Assembly (NCBI GenBank): GCA_036245525.1
Contig: BTPG01000008.1
Location: 34,674,850 to 34,738,849, forward strand
DNA: 64,000 bases
Reading direction: 5' to 3'
Origin: Semisulcospira habei
Lineage: Eukaryota > Mollusca > Gastropoda > Semisulcospiridae
The notes beneath the pieces are model-generated. The model had not been told where the DNA came from. It was given only the letters and a program-made list of their open reading frames with translations, and did not search any database. Position numbers and translations under genes: made by a program. Shown here in pieces: positions 48,469 to 60,300 of the stretch. How positions within the stretch are numbered: position 1 is the stretch's first letter; the number at the start of each line of letters is the position of its first letter.

Positions 48469-51244
48469 GTCCCTTGCCCGAACTGGGCGTTGGGGGGACT
48501 GAAAGGCAGCAGCAACAGACAGTGCTCTCCACTGAGTTCTATTTTGGGCGGTGGCAAGCAAGTCTGGCATCTCGAGTTCGGTCCATTCTTTTATGTTTGC
48601 GACCCAACTCTTTCTCTGACGACCTCGCCGACGACTTCCTTCGAGAGTGCCTTGGAGGATAGTCTTGGACAAGGTGTTGTGTTGGGTCACGTGGCCAAAC
48701 CAAGCAAGCTTGCGCCGTTTCACGGTTGCCAGAAGGGGTTCATGTGGGCCCACCAGGGAAGTGACGATGCTCCGTACATATTCGTTGGTCTTGTGCTCGC
48801 GGTACGAGATGCGGAGCAACTTCCTCAGGCACTTGTTCTCAAAGGCCTGGATTTTCTTTTCTGAGTCTGCAAGCAGTGTCCAAGTCTCACAGCCGTAGAG
48901 TAGAATAGACACTACGAGGGACTTGTAAAGCCTGTACTTGATGGTGAAGCTGATGGAGTTACTTCGCCATATCCTGTCCAGCCTGGCCATTGCGGATGTT
49001 GCTGTACCTATCCTGATACGGATCTCTGCTATGCAACTACCGTCTTTGGACAGGGTGGCTCCCAAGTACTTGAAGCTATTGACCTCTTCTAGCTTCTGGC
49101 CGTTCATGTGAATGTTGCTGCTGCTGTCGCTTGTGGTGTTGATCATCACTTTGCTTTTATCCGTACTGATCTCCATGCCATAAGACCCTGCGCTACTTGA
49201 AAGTTTGTCTGTCAGGTTTTGGAGCTCACTATTGCTGCCTGCCATGAGGTCAATGTCGTCTGCGAATCGAAGATTGCACAGGGATCTGCCACCAATAGAG
49301 ATTGAAGTATGGTGGTCGTGGAGGGTTTCCTGCATGATCTTCTCCAGGAATATGTTGAAAAGGACAGGAGAGAGCAGGCATCCTTGACGGACACCGATCG
49401 TCGTCCTGAAGAACTCGCCTGACTGATTGTTAAGTAGAACCGCGCTGCAGGCGTTCTTGTAAAGCGCTTCTATCATTTGGATCAGTCCCTCCTCTATGTT
49501 GAACGATCTCATGACTTGCCAGAGTCCGTCGTGCCAGACGCGATCAAATGCTTTCCTGAAATCAATGAAGTTGTGGTAGAGTTCGCGCTGATGCTGCAGA
49601 TGTTTCTCGATCAGGACGCGGCAGTTGAAAATCTGCTCTACAGTGCTTCTTCCAACTCTGAAGCCAGCCTGTTCTTCTGCCAGCAGTTCCTCGGCGAAAG
49701 TTTTGAGGCGGTTGAGAATGATTCTAAGCATTACTTTGCTAGGGTGACTTATCAGACTGATAGTTCTGTAGTTCTGGCACTGTTTCAGGTTTCCTTTCTT
49801 GGGGAGCGGGATCACTAGAGACTGTGTCCATTCTACTGGCCATTTCTTTTGCTCCCAGATCTTTTGACAGAGTGTAGTGAGGACCTTCGTTGTTACTTCT
49901 CCTCCATGTTTCAACAGTTCAGCAGGTACGTTGTCTACACCTGGAGACTTTCCTCCCTTCAGGCCGCGTACGGCTGCTTCCACCTCTTCAGCTAACACTG
50001 GCAGGTCTTCAGCCTTCCTGGCCCCAGCCTGGTTGTTTTGGAGGATGCTGGTGTCTGGCTCAGCCTTGTAGTTATACAAGTCTCGGCAGTACTCAGTCCA
50101 TCTGTTTAGTACAGCAGTGTTTTCCGTAAGGAGTTGGCCGCTGCTGTCTTCGATGACTGTGGCTGTTCGCTGTTGAGTCTTGGTGAGGGTCCTTAGCGTT
50201 TCATAAGCCTTCTTGCTGTTGCCGTTTGCCATGCCCTCTTCCACGCTACAACACTGGTCTTCAATCCAATCTTCTTTGGCTTCTTTCATCCTCTTCCTGA
50301 TCTTCTTGTTGACAAGTCTGTACTTGTTTGCTGATGTGAGGTCTTGGCCTCTCTTTTTCTTCCAGGCTCTCCTCTCATCACAGAGATCGAGGATGTCATC
50401 GGTGACCCAGGGCTGTTTGCGCTTCCTCTGCTAAAAGCTTCAAATTTGTACACTGCCATATGCCAGCTACATTATAGTACTTTCAGATAAGGATACAGAC
50501 CAATGACTTTAGTTCAAGGGTGGTGCTAGAATAGCTTGGCACTGGCACTTCCCTTGAACTATTTTAGTCAAACTTATTTCACACACTGGTGTATTCCGAA
50601 TGAAAAGTGTTAATTGTTCTCTTCTTATTTCTTTTCGTGTATCCATTTGTACATGTACTGTGTCTTTGTATTTCGGGTACTATGATCTGTTATAACGTAA
50701 ACCACAAACTCTTCTGAGCTTTAACAAGACATTATTTGTATCTAAATGTGCTGGTCTGTGATCGTGGCTCTTACAGTCTGGGACCATAAGGTCCAAAATC
50801 ACAGACCAGCACACATGAGTTTTTGTGTCTTATGCTCCCAGGGCTGCACAGGAGATGAACGTGAAATGGCCAAGGTGGTGGCAGCTCGCTCACCAAGGTT
50901 GGTAACTCATAAGCTGACTGTATACTTATATTATCACCAATGTGTGAAAAGACGTTAAATAAAATCCTGAAATCCTGTATACTTACACACACGTGCACAC
51001 ACGCATGCGTGCTCTAGCACACATCCACGCACACTGTCACACACAACACACCCATGCGTGCAAACGCACACACACACACACACAGATCCCATCTTGACCA
51101 AACTGAACTCAAGGGTTGTGTCAGAATAGCTTGGCGACACCAGGCTCCAAGCTATTTTGGCACTACTCTTGAATTATGATGGTCAACCATGTCAACTCTG
51201 TCCTGAACTGTATATTCTCTTCAGTTGACCACTCCCAGATTAAT

Positions 51245-51339
<95 letters not shown>

Positions 51340-54300
51340 CTCAAGGGTCGTTTGCCGCCTAGGCTGGAGTGATCTCACGCTCTGATCTCTATCGTCTGTT
51401 TGTGTGGTTCCTGTGTTTGTTTCAATGTGATTTTTGGACTACTGCTCTACGATGTGGGAGGCTTTTGTTTGGTGGGCACTTTGTGCGTATCCACCTCTTC
51501 ATTTGCTGGTCTCTGTGCGCCGTGTTGTCAACAAAGTTTGCAGTTTTGAGCAGTCACACTTCGACATTGTGTTCACCCGCTTCGTGCGTCGCGCCCGTGC
51601 AGCATGACCGATTGTGCGGAGACCAGCAGTTGATGCAAGGTGAGCGCAGTGTGCATACACGTTTACATTACGAGCGCGCTCAACTCCTCTCAGTGTCACC
51701 GACCCGCTTGACCCCAGATTTGACCTCCCGCCTTCGTTTGCTTGAGATCGGTGTTGGTTTGCCCTGCAAACGGTATCAACGGAAGATTAAACAACGTAAA
51801 CATGGTGATCTGAAAGTGCTGTGTTTTTTAATGCTCGCTCATGCCGTCCTAAGGTTATTGACATACATGACATGATCTTAGATAATGATGCTGATGTTCA
51901 TATGCCGACGGAAACGTGGCTATACTCGCAGGGTGATGAAGCTAGCATTGTTGCTATGACCCCTGAGAGCTATAAATGTCATTCATTTCCCATTACTGGA
52001 TCGAGAGGTGTTGGGATCGCCTTCATTACACGGGCCAGCCTTTCCAGTTTTGCGTCATTCAGGGTCCTGGATTACAAGTCTTTCGAATGTGTAGAGATGC
52101 GACTGACAGTGAACAGTACTTCTACCTGTGTTGTGTCCTTGTACAGGCCTCCACCGAGCAAAATGAACAAACTGGTAAATTCTGCATTCTTTTGGAAATT
52201 CCCAGAACTGTTGTCAAGTTATACAGATCGCCGATGCGATGTCTCCTTTCTGGGAAACTTTAATTTTCACTTCAATGACTGCTCAGACCCTCAAGTGAAT
52301 AAACTGAAAACTATACTGGGTGACTTTGACTTTCACCAGCTTGTTGATGTTCCCACTTATCTTTCTGGCCACATCTTTGATTGGATTGTGGTTCATAGTG
52401 AGGGCAGTCTGCTGTCTTTGGAGAGAGTGCAGGACTGTGTTGATCTGTCTGACCAGTTTCCTGTAACCTGTGGCCTCTCTTTCACCAAGCCTCTGCCTCC
52501 TACACGGCTTGTTACCTCCAGAAACCTCAGAGCGGTGTGTCTTAAGACCCCGCCACACATGCCGATTTTGAGGCCGATTCTCGAGCGGTTTCCAGAACTG
52601 TTTCAATCGGAGTGTGATCGGGCCGGACTACAAAAATGTGTGCAGTGCCACACGTTCCCGATTTAGCTGACCGGTTTGAACCGGAAGGTCAAGGTCGCTA
52701 ACAGCTTCCTGTTCTCTGATTGGTTGAAGCTTACAATTGGGGCCGACTCGTGTTGCAAAAATAGAACAGGCTCTAAACACAAGATTCCTAGCCGATTGGG
52801 ATCGGATGCAAAGAGGCATTCTGACGTCATCCGCTCGCAACCGGATTGGGATCTGCTACAAAATCGGGGCACAATCGGCATGTGTGGCGGCGCCTTTACT
52901 GACCTTCAGACTGACGTGAAGGCGTTGGCAGAATCCATGAATAAACAGTGTCCTGACCGAGATCTCGAGGGTCTCGTAAAAGTCTACAACACTGGTCCTT
53001 GACAAACATGCCCCAGCTGTGACTAGGCGTGTTAGAGACCATCCGGCTGCCACCTGGGTGTCTGAGGGGGTCAGGGAAGTGAGACGCAAGAGGAGACGAG
53101 CTGAACGATGATGGAGGAAGACCCCGACTCACCGTTTTCAAAGAGATCTTTGTTAAGGAGAGGGCTGCTGCAAGGTTGTTTCTCCTGGCAACCTAGAGAC
53201 AGTTTTACTGTGACAAGATTGACTCTGCAGTGTCTTCTAGCAAACAGTTGTTCTCAGTCACTAATGAACTCTTAGGTAAATCAAAATCCACTTCCTTCCC
53301 ATCTGACATCCTCCATTCGGAACTGCCAAAGCGCTTTTCTAATTACTTCTCACAGAAAATAAGCCTTCTGCGTGATGAACTGGACTCTTGTTATCCACGC
53401 AAGCTACTTTTGCTGTATGCAAACCAAGGGGAATCACAGCGCTGGACAGACAACAGTTAGATCCCCTGCCCCCGCCTATCAGGCACCCAATCGCCAGCCC
53501 ACAGAGAAATACGCAGGTATAGAATAAGACGATCATTTCCATCCTCAAACGAATGGATCAGGTCTCTTATATAACCCATGTCTTTCTCCGGAACTTAGGA
53601 AGTGGGCAGGAGAAACATACATACACAAACATGAAGGTGCGCTACTATATGTGGTCGGGTAAATACCCTGATTTCCCACAGTAGATGCACAGAACATTAC
53701 ACAACAATGTAACGATACAAATTTGCCTCGAGTTATAGATACTCACAAACCAGATAGGTGAGGCTAGCGCTGGCAGAATTGTATGCAAACCAAGGGGAAT
53801 CACAGCGCTGGACAGACAACAGTTAGATCCCCTGCCCCCGCCTATCAGGCACCCAATCGCCAGCCCACAGAGAAATACGCAGGTATAGAATAAGACGATC
53901 ATTTCCATCCTCAAACGAATGGATCAGGTTTCTTATATAACCCATGTCTTTCTCCGGAACTTAGGAAGTGGGCAGGAGAAACATACATACACAAACATGA
54001 AGGTGCGCTACTATATGTGGTCGGGTAAATACCCTGATTTCCCACAGTAGATGCACAGAACATTACACAACAATGTAACGATACAAATTTGCCTCGAGTT
54101 ATAGATACTCACAAACCAGATAGGTGAGGCTAGCGCTGGCACTTCCTAAGTTCCGGAGAAAGACATGGGTTATATAAGAGACCTGATCCATTCGTTTGAG
54201 GATGGAAATGATCGTCTTATTCTATACCTGCGTATTTCTTTGTGGGCTGGCGATTGGGTGCCTGATAGGCGGGGGCAGGGGATCTAACTGTTGTCTGTCC

Positions 54301-57300
54301 AGCGCTGTGATTCCCCTTGGTTTGCATACAATTCTGCCAGCGCTAGCCTCACCTATCTGGTTTGTGAGTACTTTTGCTGTGTATAATGGTCCCATGCTTT
54401 CACATTTTGATCCTGTCACAGAGAAGGAGATTTTTGAGCTAATTATTAAATCACCTTCCAAGAGTTGCATGTTGGACCATATCCCATCCTCCCTCACAAA
54501 ACAGTGTCTTTCTGAACTTTTCCCAGTGATAACTGCCATTGTCAGCACATCTCTTTCCACAGGTTCAGTCCCTGGACAGTTTAAATAAGCTCTTGTTACG
54601 CCTATCTTGAATAAGCTAGGTCTCGATATAAATAACCTGAAGAATTATAGACCAGTTTTCAATCTCCCCTTCATTTCAAAGATTATTGAGAAAGTCATCC
54701 TGGGCCAGCTTCAGAAACACTTGTCTTGTAATGGTCTTCTAGAAGTGCACCAGTCTGACTACAGGAAGGATCATGCACAGAGACTGCTGCACTGAGTGTC
54801 CTTGTTGGCCTGTTGGTAAAGGCGGATGAGAGATTCGTCTCTCTTATAGCCCTCTTGGACCTCAGAGCAGCATTTGACACGCTTGATCATTCCATTCTAC
54901 TCGAAAGGCTTGAGGTGACATATGGAGTGAAAGGCACTGTTCTTGAATGGTTTAAATCATATTATGTCAGTGATCAGTGTCAGTCTGTTATTCTTGATGG
55001 TACTGTATCGGCTCCAAGCCCTCTTGTGTACAGAGTTCTTCAGGGTTCCGTCCTGGCACCTGTTTTATTTACATTATACTCCCAAACTCTGTCAGACGTT
55101 ATTTCTGCTCATGAGTGTGACTTCCACAAATACGCTGATGACACAGAGCTGTCAAAAGGCGCACCTCCTGATGAGTTTTGTTCTGTCAGGTATTCAATCA
55201 TGCATAGAAGAGGTTTTAATGTAGACAAACTGATGTTGAATGCTGACAAAACTGAAGTAATTCCTGTTGGTGCTCCCTCCCGGCTTCGACTGATAAACAG
55301 TGTTTCAGACAACATTGCTGCCCAGCAACATTCCCTTCACAACATCAGTTAGGTATATTGGTGTCAAGATAGACCAGACACTGGCCATGCATGAGCAAAT
55401 CAGCAGTGTTTGTCAAGCCTCATTTCTGGAACTGAGACACATTGCATCTATCCGGCCGTATCTTACTGAATGCGCTTCAGCTAGACTAGTCACTGTGTGC
55501 GCTGGTAACTTTCCGCCTCAACTACTGTAATTCTCTCTATTCAGATCTGCCCACGGAATAGGTATGACGGTTGCAAAGGGTTCAGAACAGCGCTGCACAG
55601 CTTGTTCTGAAGAAACGTAAACGCAACCATGTGACACCCATGCTTAAGGAATTCCACTGGCTGCTGGTGAAGTTTCAATGCCAGTACAAGATGGCAACTC
55701 TGGCATACCGTCACTTTGATGGGTCTCTCCCAGTTACCTTTCTGCTTCACTCTGCACATACTAGCCTTCAAGTTCTCTGCGGTCCTCCAGTGAGAAACTT
55801 TTGAAGGCTCCTAAACGAAACTTGAAAACTGTTGGTGAACGCTTATTCAGCTTCATTGCACCTTCAGTTTGGAACTCGCTGCCTACCAGTCTGCGAAATT
55901 TCCCTACTCGCTCTCAGTTTAAGGCTCAGTTGAAAACTCACTTCTTCCAGCTTGCTTTTCCTCAGTCGTAGATCCGTGGTCCTGTTGTATTTATTTGTAA
56001 TGTTTCATTATCGTCTGTGTCATGTTTGAATGTGTGTGTTAGCGCAATGAGTTTTTGCCACAAAAAGATTTTGCACTATTCAAGAACCATTCATTATTAT
56101 TATTATTATTATTATTATTAATTGTGGCCTCAGCTTGTTAATTGTGTTCTCAAGTGACTTTTCATTTCTTGTAATCTTTTGTCTGATTTTGTTCTGTTTT
56201 GTTTTCCATATCCACAGGACCGTGACCATGGTGTTTGAAGGGCAGGAGAAGAGTGACTTCTGGGATATCCTTGGAGGGCGAGAAGAGTATGCTTCAGAAA
56301 AACGCCTTGTGGTATGTCGAACTCACGTTCAGTTGTTGTTATGATCTATCACCCTTTGTGTTGTCTTCAATTTCCTTTATTTTCTCAAAATCTTTACCGA
56401 TGGCATTACTACTAGGAAAGGTTCGCTTAGCATACCAATTTTAGCCCAAGAACTCGTGTACACCACAATCAGGGAGGTGACTCTAGGGAGTCGTTACCAA
56501 GAGACCCTGAGTTGCCTCCCTATCTGGTGGCGCGCTCACCATTTCCTGCCAGTCTCTTCGCTTAGCTACATCTAACCGGTCATGTGCACCTCGCGTGCTC
56601 CGACTGTGTATGGTGGGATTACCTTTTGTGAACTTGACTTAAATTGGATTTACATTGGATATTCCTTGGACGTGTGTTACTACCTGTGTGGTATTGGGTG
56701 CTTGGATTACCTTCGGTTTCTGAGGATTTACTTGGTGGTTTGGTCTCTGGGGATTACTGGGTCTCAGGACATGACAAGCTAAAGCTTCGGTTACTGCCTC
56801 AGCCAGCGATTTATCGGGCGGCGACATTGACCGGAGACTATGTATGCGACCGACCGGGAGCACGGACCCTCGCAAGGAGGCTCCACACACTCACGCTGGC
56901 CTTTGTCTGTCTTATGTTATAGTACTCAGGTGAGGACCTGCACCAGGTGTGGCGTTCCAGTGGCCTAGCGATGCGCACAATGTCGGCCTACCCTGCGCGG
57001 GCTGCGCCCCCAGTCGGACATGCAACTAATGCACGACGTGGGAGGAGGAACGATGGTCACAGCTTTGGGCATTTTACCGCACGGAGAGACCAGCATGCAA
57101 CCCTGCAGCAACCGCAGCCTTGGAAGTATCGCAGGGGAGGGCCACCTCAGATATCATGAGCTTGTTGGCACGAAAAAGGGACCTGCTGCCCCCATTGGTG
57201 CCTCAGACAGAGCTGCTCCGCCTTGAGCACTCGGATAGCAGTCGCAGGACGGATTCAGCCTCCCTTTGGCACCGGCCCAGCTCTTGCCAGTGGTCCGTGA

Positions 57301-60300
57301 CGGTTCACGGGAACAGACTCTCCCCAGGGGCGAATCTTCGGTCGGCGCACAGACCTACAGCGTCTCCCTCAGCACGGGCCATGTCGGACGAGGAGGAGGT
57401 GCTCAGTCTACACCCGGAGGACTCGGTGACAGTGTTGGGCGTAGACGATGGGCAACCAGCTTCACCTCGCGGGCTATCGTCACTCTCCACCACCTCGGTC
57501 AATGCAGCCTTGGCATCGCATACTCGCTGCTCCTTGGACGAGGCATCCCGGCTCATCATGTCATTCCTCCCCCCGGAGTACTGCCCTCTGTCTCCACCCC
57601 TGACAATTAAGGCCTCAGCGATGGTCGATGCACCGCGGCAGCCCAAGTGCGTCAAATCGCTCCCTCAACCGGCACGCTTTCTGGAACTTTGAGGTGTTCT
57701 CGGCTCACCTGCGACAGAACAGCTTTGGAGACCAGGGCTTCTTCTCAGACTCGCAATGGCCAGAGGGGATGGATATCGCCTTCCGCCAGCAGTGGTATGC
57801 AGGTCACTCCCAGGCGTTTTCCTGTGCCCTACCAGGGGTGGACAAAGACGCGCTGTTGCAGGCAGGCGCACCCCGCAGCCAACAGACACCGACGCGAGGT
57901 TGGACAGGACGGCTACCTTGGTCCGCAACTCCCTAGCGTATGCGGGATTCCTCGAGAAGGCGATGCAGTCCATGGTCAAGTGTCTGGAGAACACCTGGGA
58001 CCTCTCGGCTTCGGCTCCTCTGCACGGGATACACACGGTTTTGGTGGCGGCGAATAGGGCGGCATACCACACCTCGGCCAACTCCATGGCGGCGGCTGCC
58101 AACTGCGACCTGATGCGACGGGACGAGTTGCTGGGACGCTGCCTCTCCCTCCCAGCTTCGGTGAAGTCACAGCTGCGCCAGGCGCCGTTGGGGGGAACTC
58201 TACTATTCGGACCGACTTGGCAGACGGTAAAGGAGACAATGAAGGAACTCTGGCCCGCCACGGCAGGATCTGTCTCCGCCCGCTTTGTCAGCCCGCAGAG
58301 CTGTGGGTCACACCCTGCGGTTCGTCAGACCCCCTCCTCCCACCCTCCCTGAGGCCACAGAGGAACCCTCCCCCTATCCACGCGCTCGCGCGCTTTCCCC
58401 GCACCCTCCACTGCCTGGTCCAGAGGCGCCCGGAAGCGAGGGCGCGGTCGGGCTCGCTGACTTGACCCCCGTCATCCCGCCGATTCCTGTAGGGTCTCCG
58501 GTCAGCGGGAGGCTAGCTCTCCCCAACAGCATGTGGCAGCAGCTATTTCAGGACGACCCATGGATTCTTTCGACTATCACGGAGGGCCTGAGAATCTCCT
58601 TCCAGTTGGCCCCCCCCCCCCCTCCCGGTGGCGATTCACCATCAGGGTCTGCGGATATGTCTTGGGGCCTTCAGGACGTCTCCAGTTTCTAGTCTGTATG
58701 CCGAGGCAGGGGAGCCTTCTCTCAAGCTCCGCCGCATCCGCCTCATGCTCAGCTACGTTCTGAAACTGAAGGCCCATCCAGACAATCCTGCCTATGATTG
58801 TGTTTTTAAACCATCGTTTGCAGAGATTTATGATACCCATCCGGGAGCTGTCCGTCCACTTTCTTTCCGTGTCCGACCTCATCTGCAGGCGGCCGGATTG
58901 GACCTGGACAGAGTTTCGGAATCCCTGCAACACATCACTCCACCTTGGCTCTTACCAGTTCCTGACATCTTGCTGGACTTGACTGCCCACAAGAAAGACT
59001 CTACTCCACCAGCCATATGCCAACAGAGCCTCAATGAACTGCTTTCAATTTTTCCTGGCTATTGTCGCATCTATACCGATGGGTCAAAGTCTGAGGATGG
59101 GAGAGTGGCTGCGGCCGCAGTGTCCTCTCGCCATCCTAGACGCCCATTTAAGCACCGCCTCCCAGACCACTCATCTGTATTTAGTGCGGAACTGCAGGCG
59201 GTTCTGCTGGCACTCAGGCATGCTTATCGATCTAGAGAAAGGAACTTCCTGATTCTGTCTGACTCTCTTTCTGCCCTGCAGGCCCTTCAGGGCACGGGAA
59301 ATGACCACCCAATGCTGGTGCAGATCAGAGAGCTCCACGCGGACGATGAAGGAATATTATGATATCATTTTTATTTGGGTGCCAGGGCATGTGGGCAATG
59401 AAGGCAACAGGATCGCAGATTCTGCTGCCAACGATGCCCGCAATGACCCTGTCCCTGACACACAGACTGTTTATAGTGATTTTAGACATGTGGCTAGTGC
59501 GTACATAGCCCATGAGTGGCAGTCCGAGTGGGACAAAGAGGAAGCTAACAAGCTGCATGAAGCTCTTCCTAAGTTGTCCGACAGTCTACCTTATCGCTGC
59601 GGCAGCCGCCATGAGGAGACTGTCCTGGCTCAGCTCCACATCGGCCACACGTATGTTACGCACTCTTATTTACTTAAACAGGAGGAGCGTCCATGGTGTT
59701 ATGCCTGCGACGAGCAGTACTCTGTTCAACACTTTTTGTTGTCTTGTGCTGATCTAATCGACACAAGGTATAAACATTTCACGGCAGACTCCTTGAAGGT
59801 TTTGTTCCGGGATGTGCCCCCGGACAAGATCTTCAGTTTTCTGAGAGAGTGCCATATTTTTAATGAGATTTGAGCGTTTATAGATTATGATGTTTCTATT
59901 ATTTTGACCTTTTTGAGAGTCTTCCGACATTTTCTTTAAAGACCTGTGCGACATTTTAGCCTGACATATTTTTTAAGGTATATTTACATCATGTCTTAAG
60001 ACCTTTTAGTCTGGCTGACCAGATTTTTACCCTTCCCGCCGTGAGATGGCCTTAGTTGCCTGCTCGGCGTTAAACCCAAATAACTAACTAACTAACCCTC
60101 CCGGTGTCGACGTTGGTCAAGTCTCATCTCCAGCGGTGGACGGACAGTACCTGGCTAGTGTTGGGGGTACCCCTCTTCTCCCCTCCGCCTCAGCTCTCCA
60201 TCTGCACGGATGCGAGCCTCTTAGGCTGGGGAGCACACCTTCTACCGGAGTTTGTCTCAACCTCGGGCAGCTGGACAAGGGAACACGCAGGCAGACACAT

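Larger units (their letters stand above)
48415..50613. mobile_element. TTAA-hairpin MITE (type B) split by an RTE-like LINE
   Basis: The left MITE stub TTAACCCACATCA starts at 48415. The right part, from GCTAAAAGCTTCAAATTTGT at about 50430 to GAATGAAAAGTGTTAA at 50613, is the rest of a type-B element with a shortened core. The LINE sits between them with a small loss of MITE sequence. This gives an insertion order: MITE first, LINE later. Confidence 0.75.
51339..56119 (+). mobile_element. L2/CR1-like LINE with nested insertions
   Basis: A 5' leader, endonuclease (51821 on), linker and RT are on the + strand, ending in TTTTGCACTATTCAAGAACC ATTC(ATT)n at about 56090-56119. Two foreign elements interrupt it, 52545-52895 and 53417-54368. 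Several frameshifts and stops make it inactive. The variable ATT tail and the motif set fit the L2/CR1 side of the Jockey superfamily. Confidence 0.88.

Noticed and set aside
51163..51378. Minus-strand frame with Ile-Tyr runs
   Set aside because: Translation of the (TA)n microsatellite.
53417..54368. Hammerhead ribozyme expected in Penelope-like terminal repeats or retrozymes
   Set aside because: No CTGANGA core with a matching GAAA box was found on either strand of the 366-bp unit.
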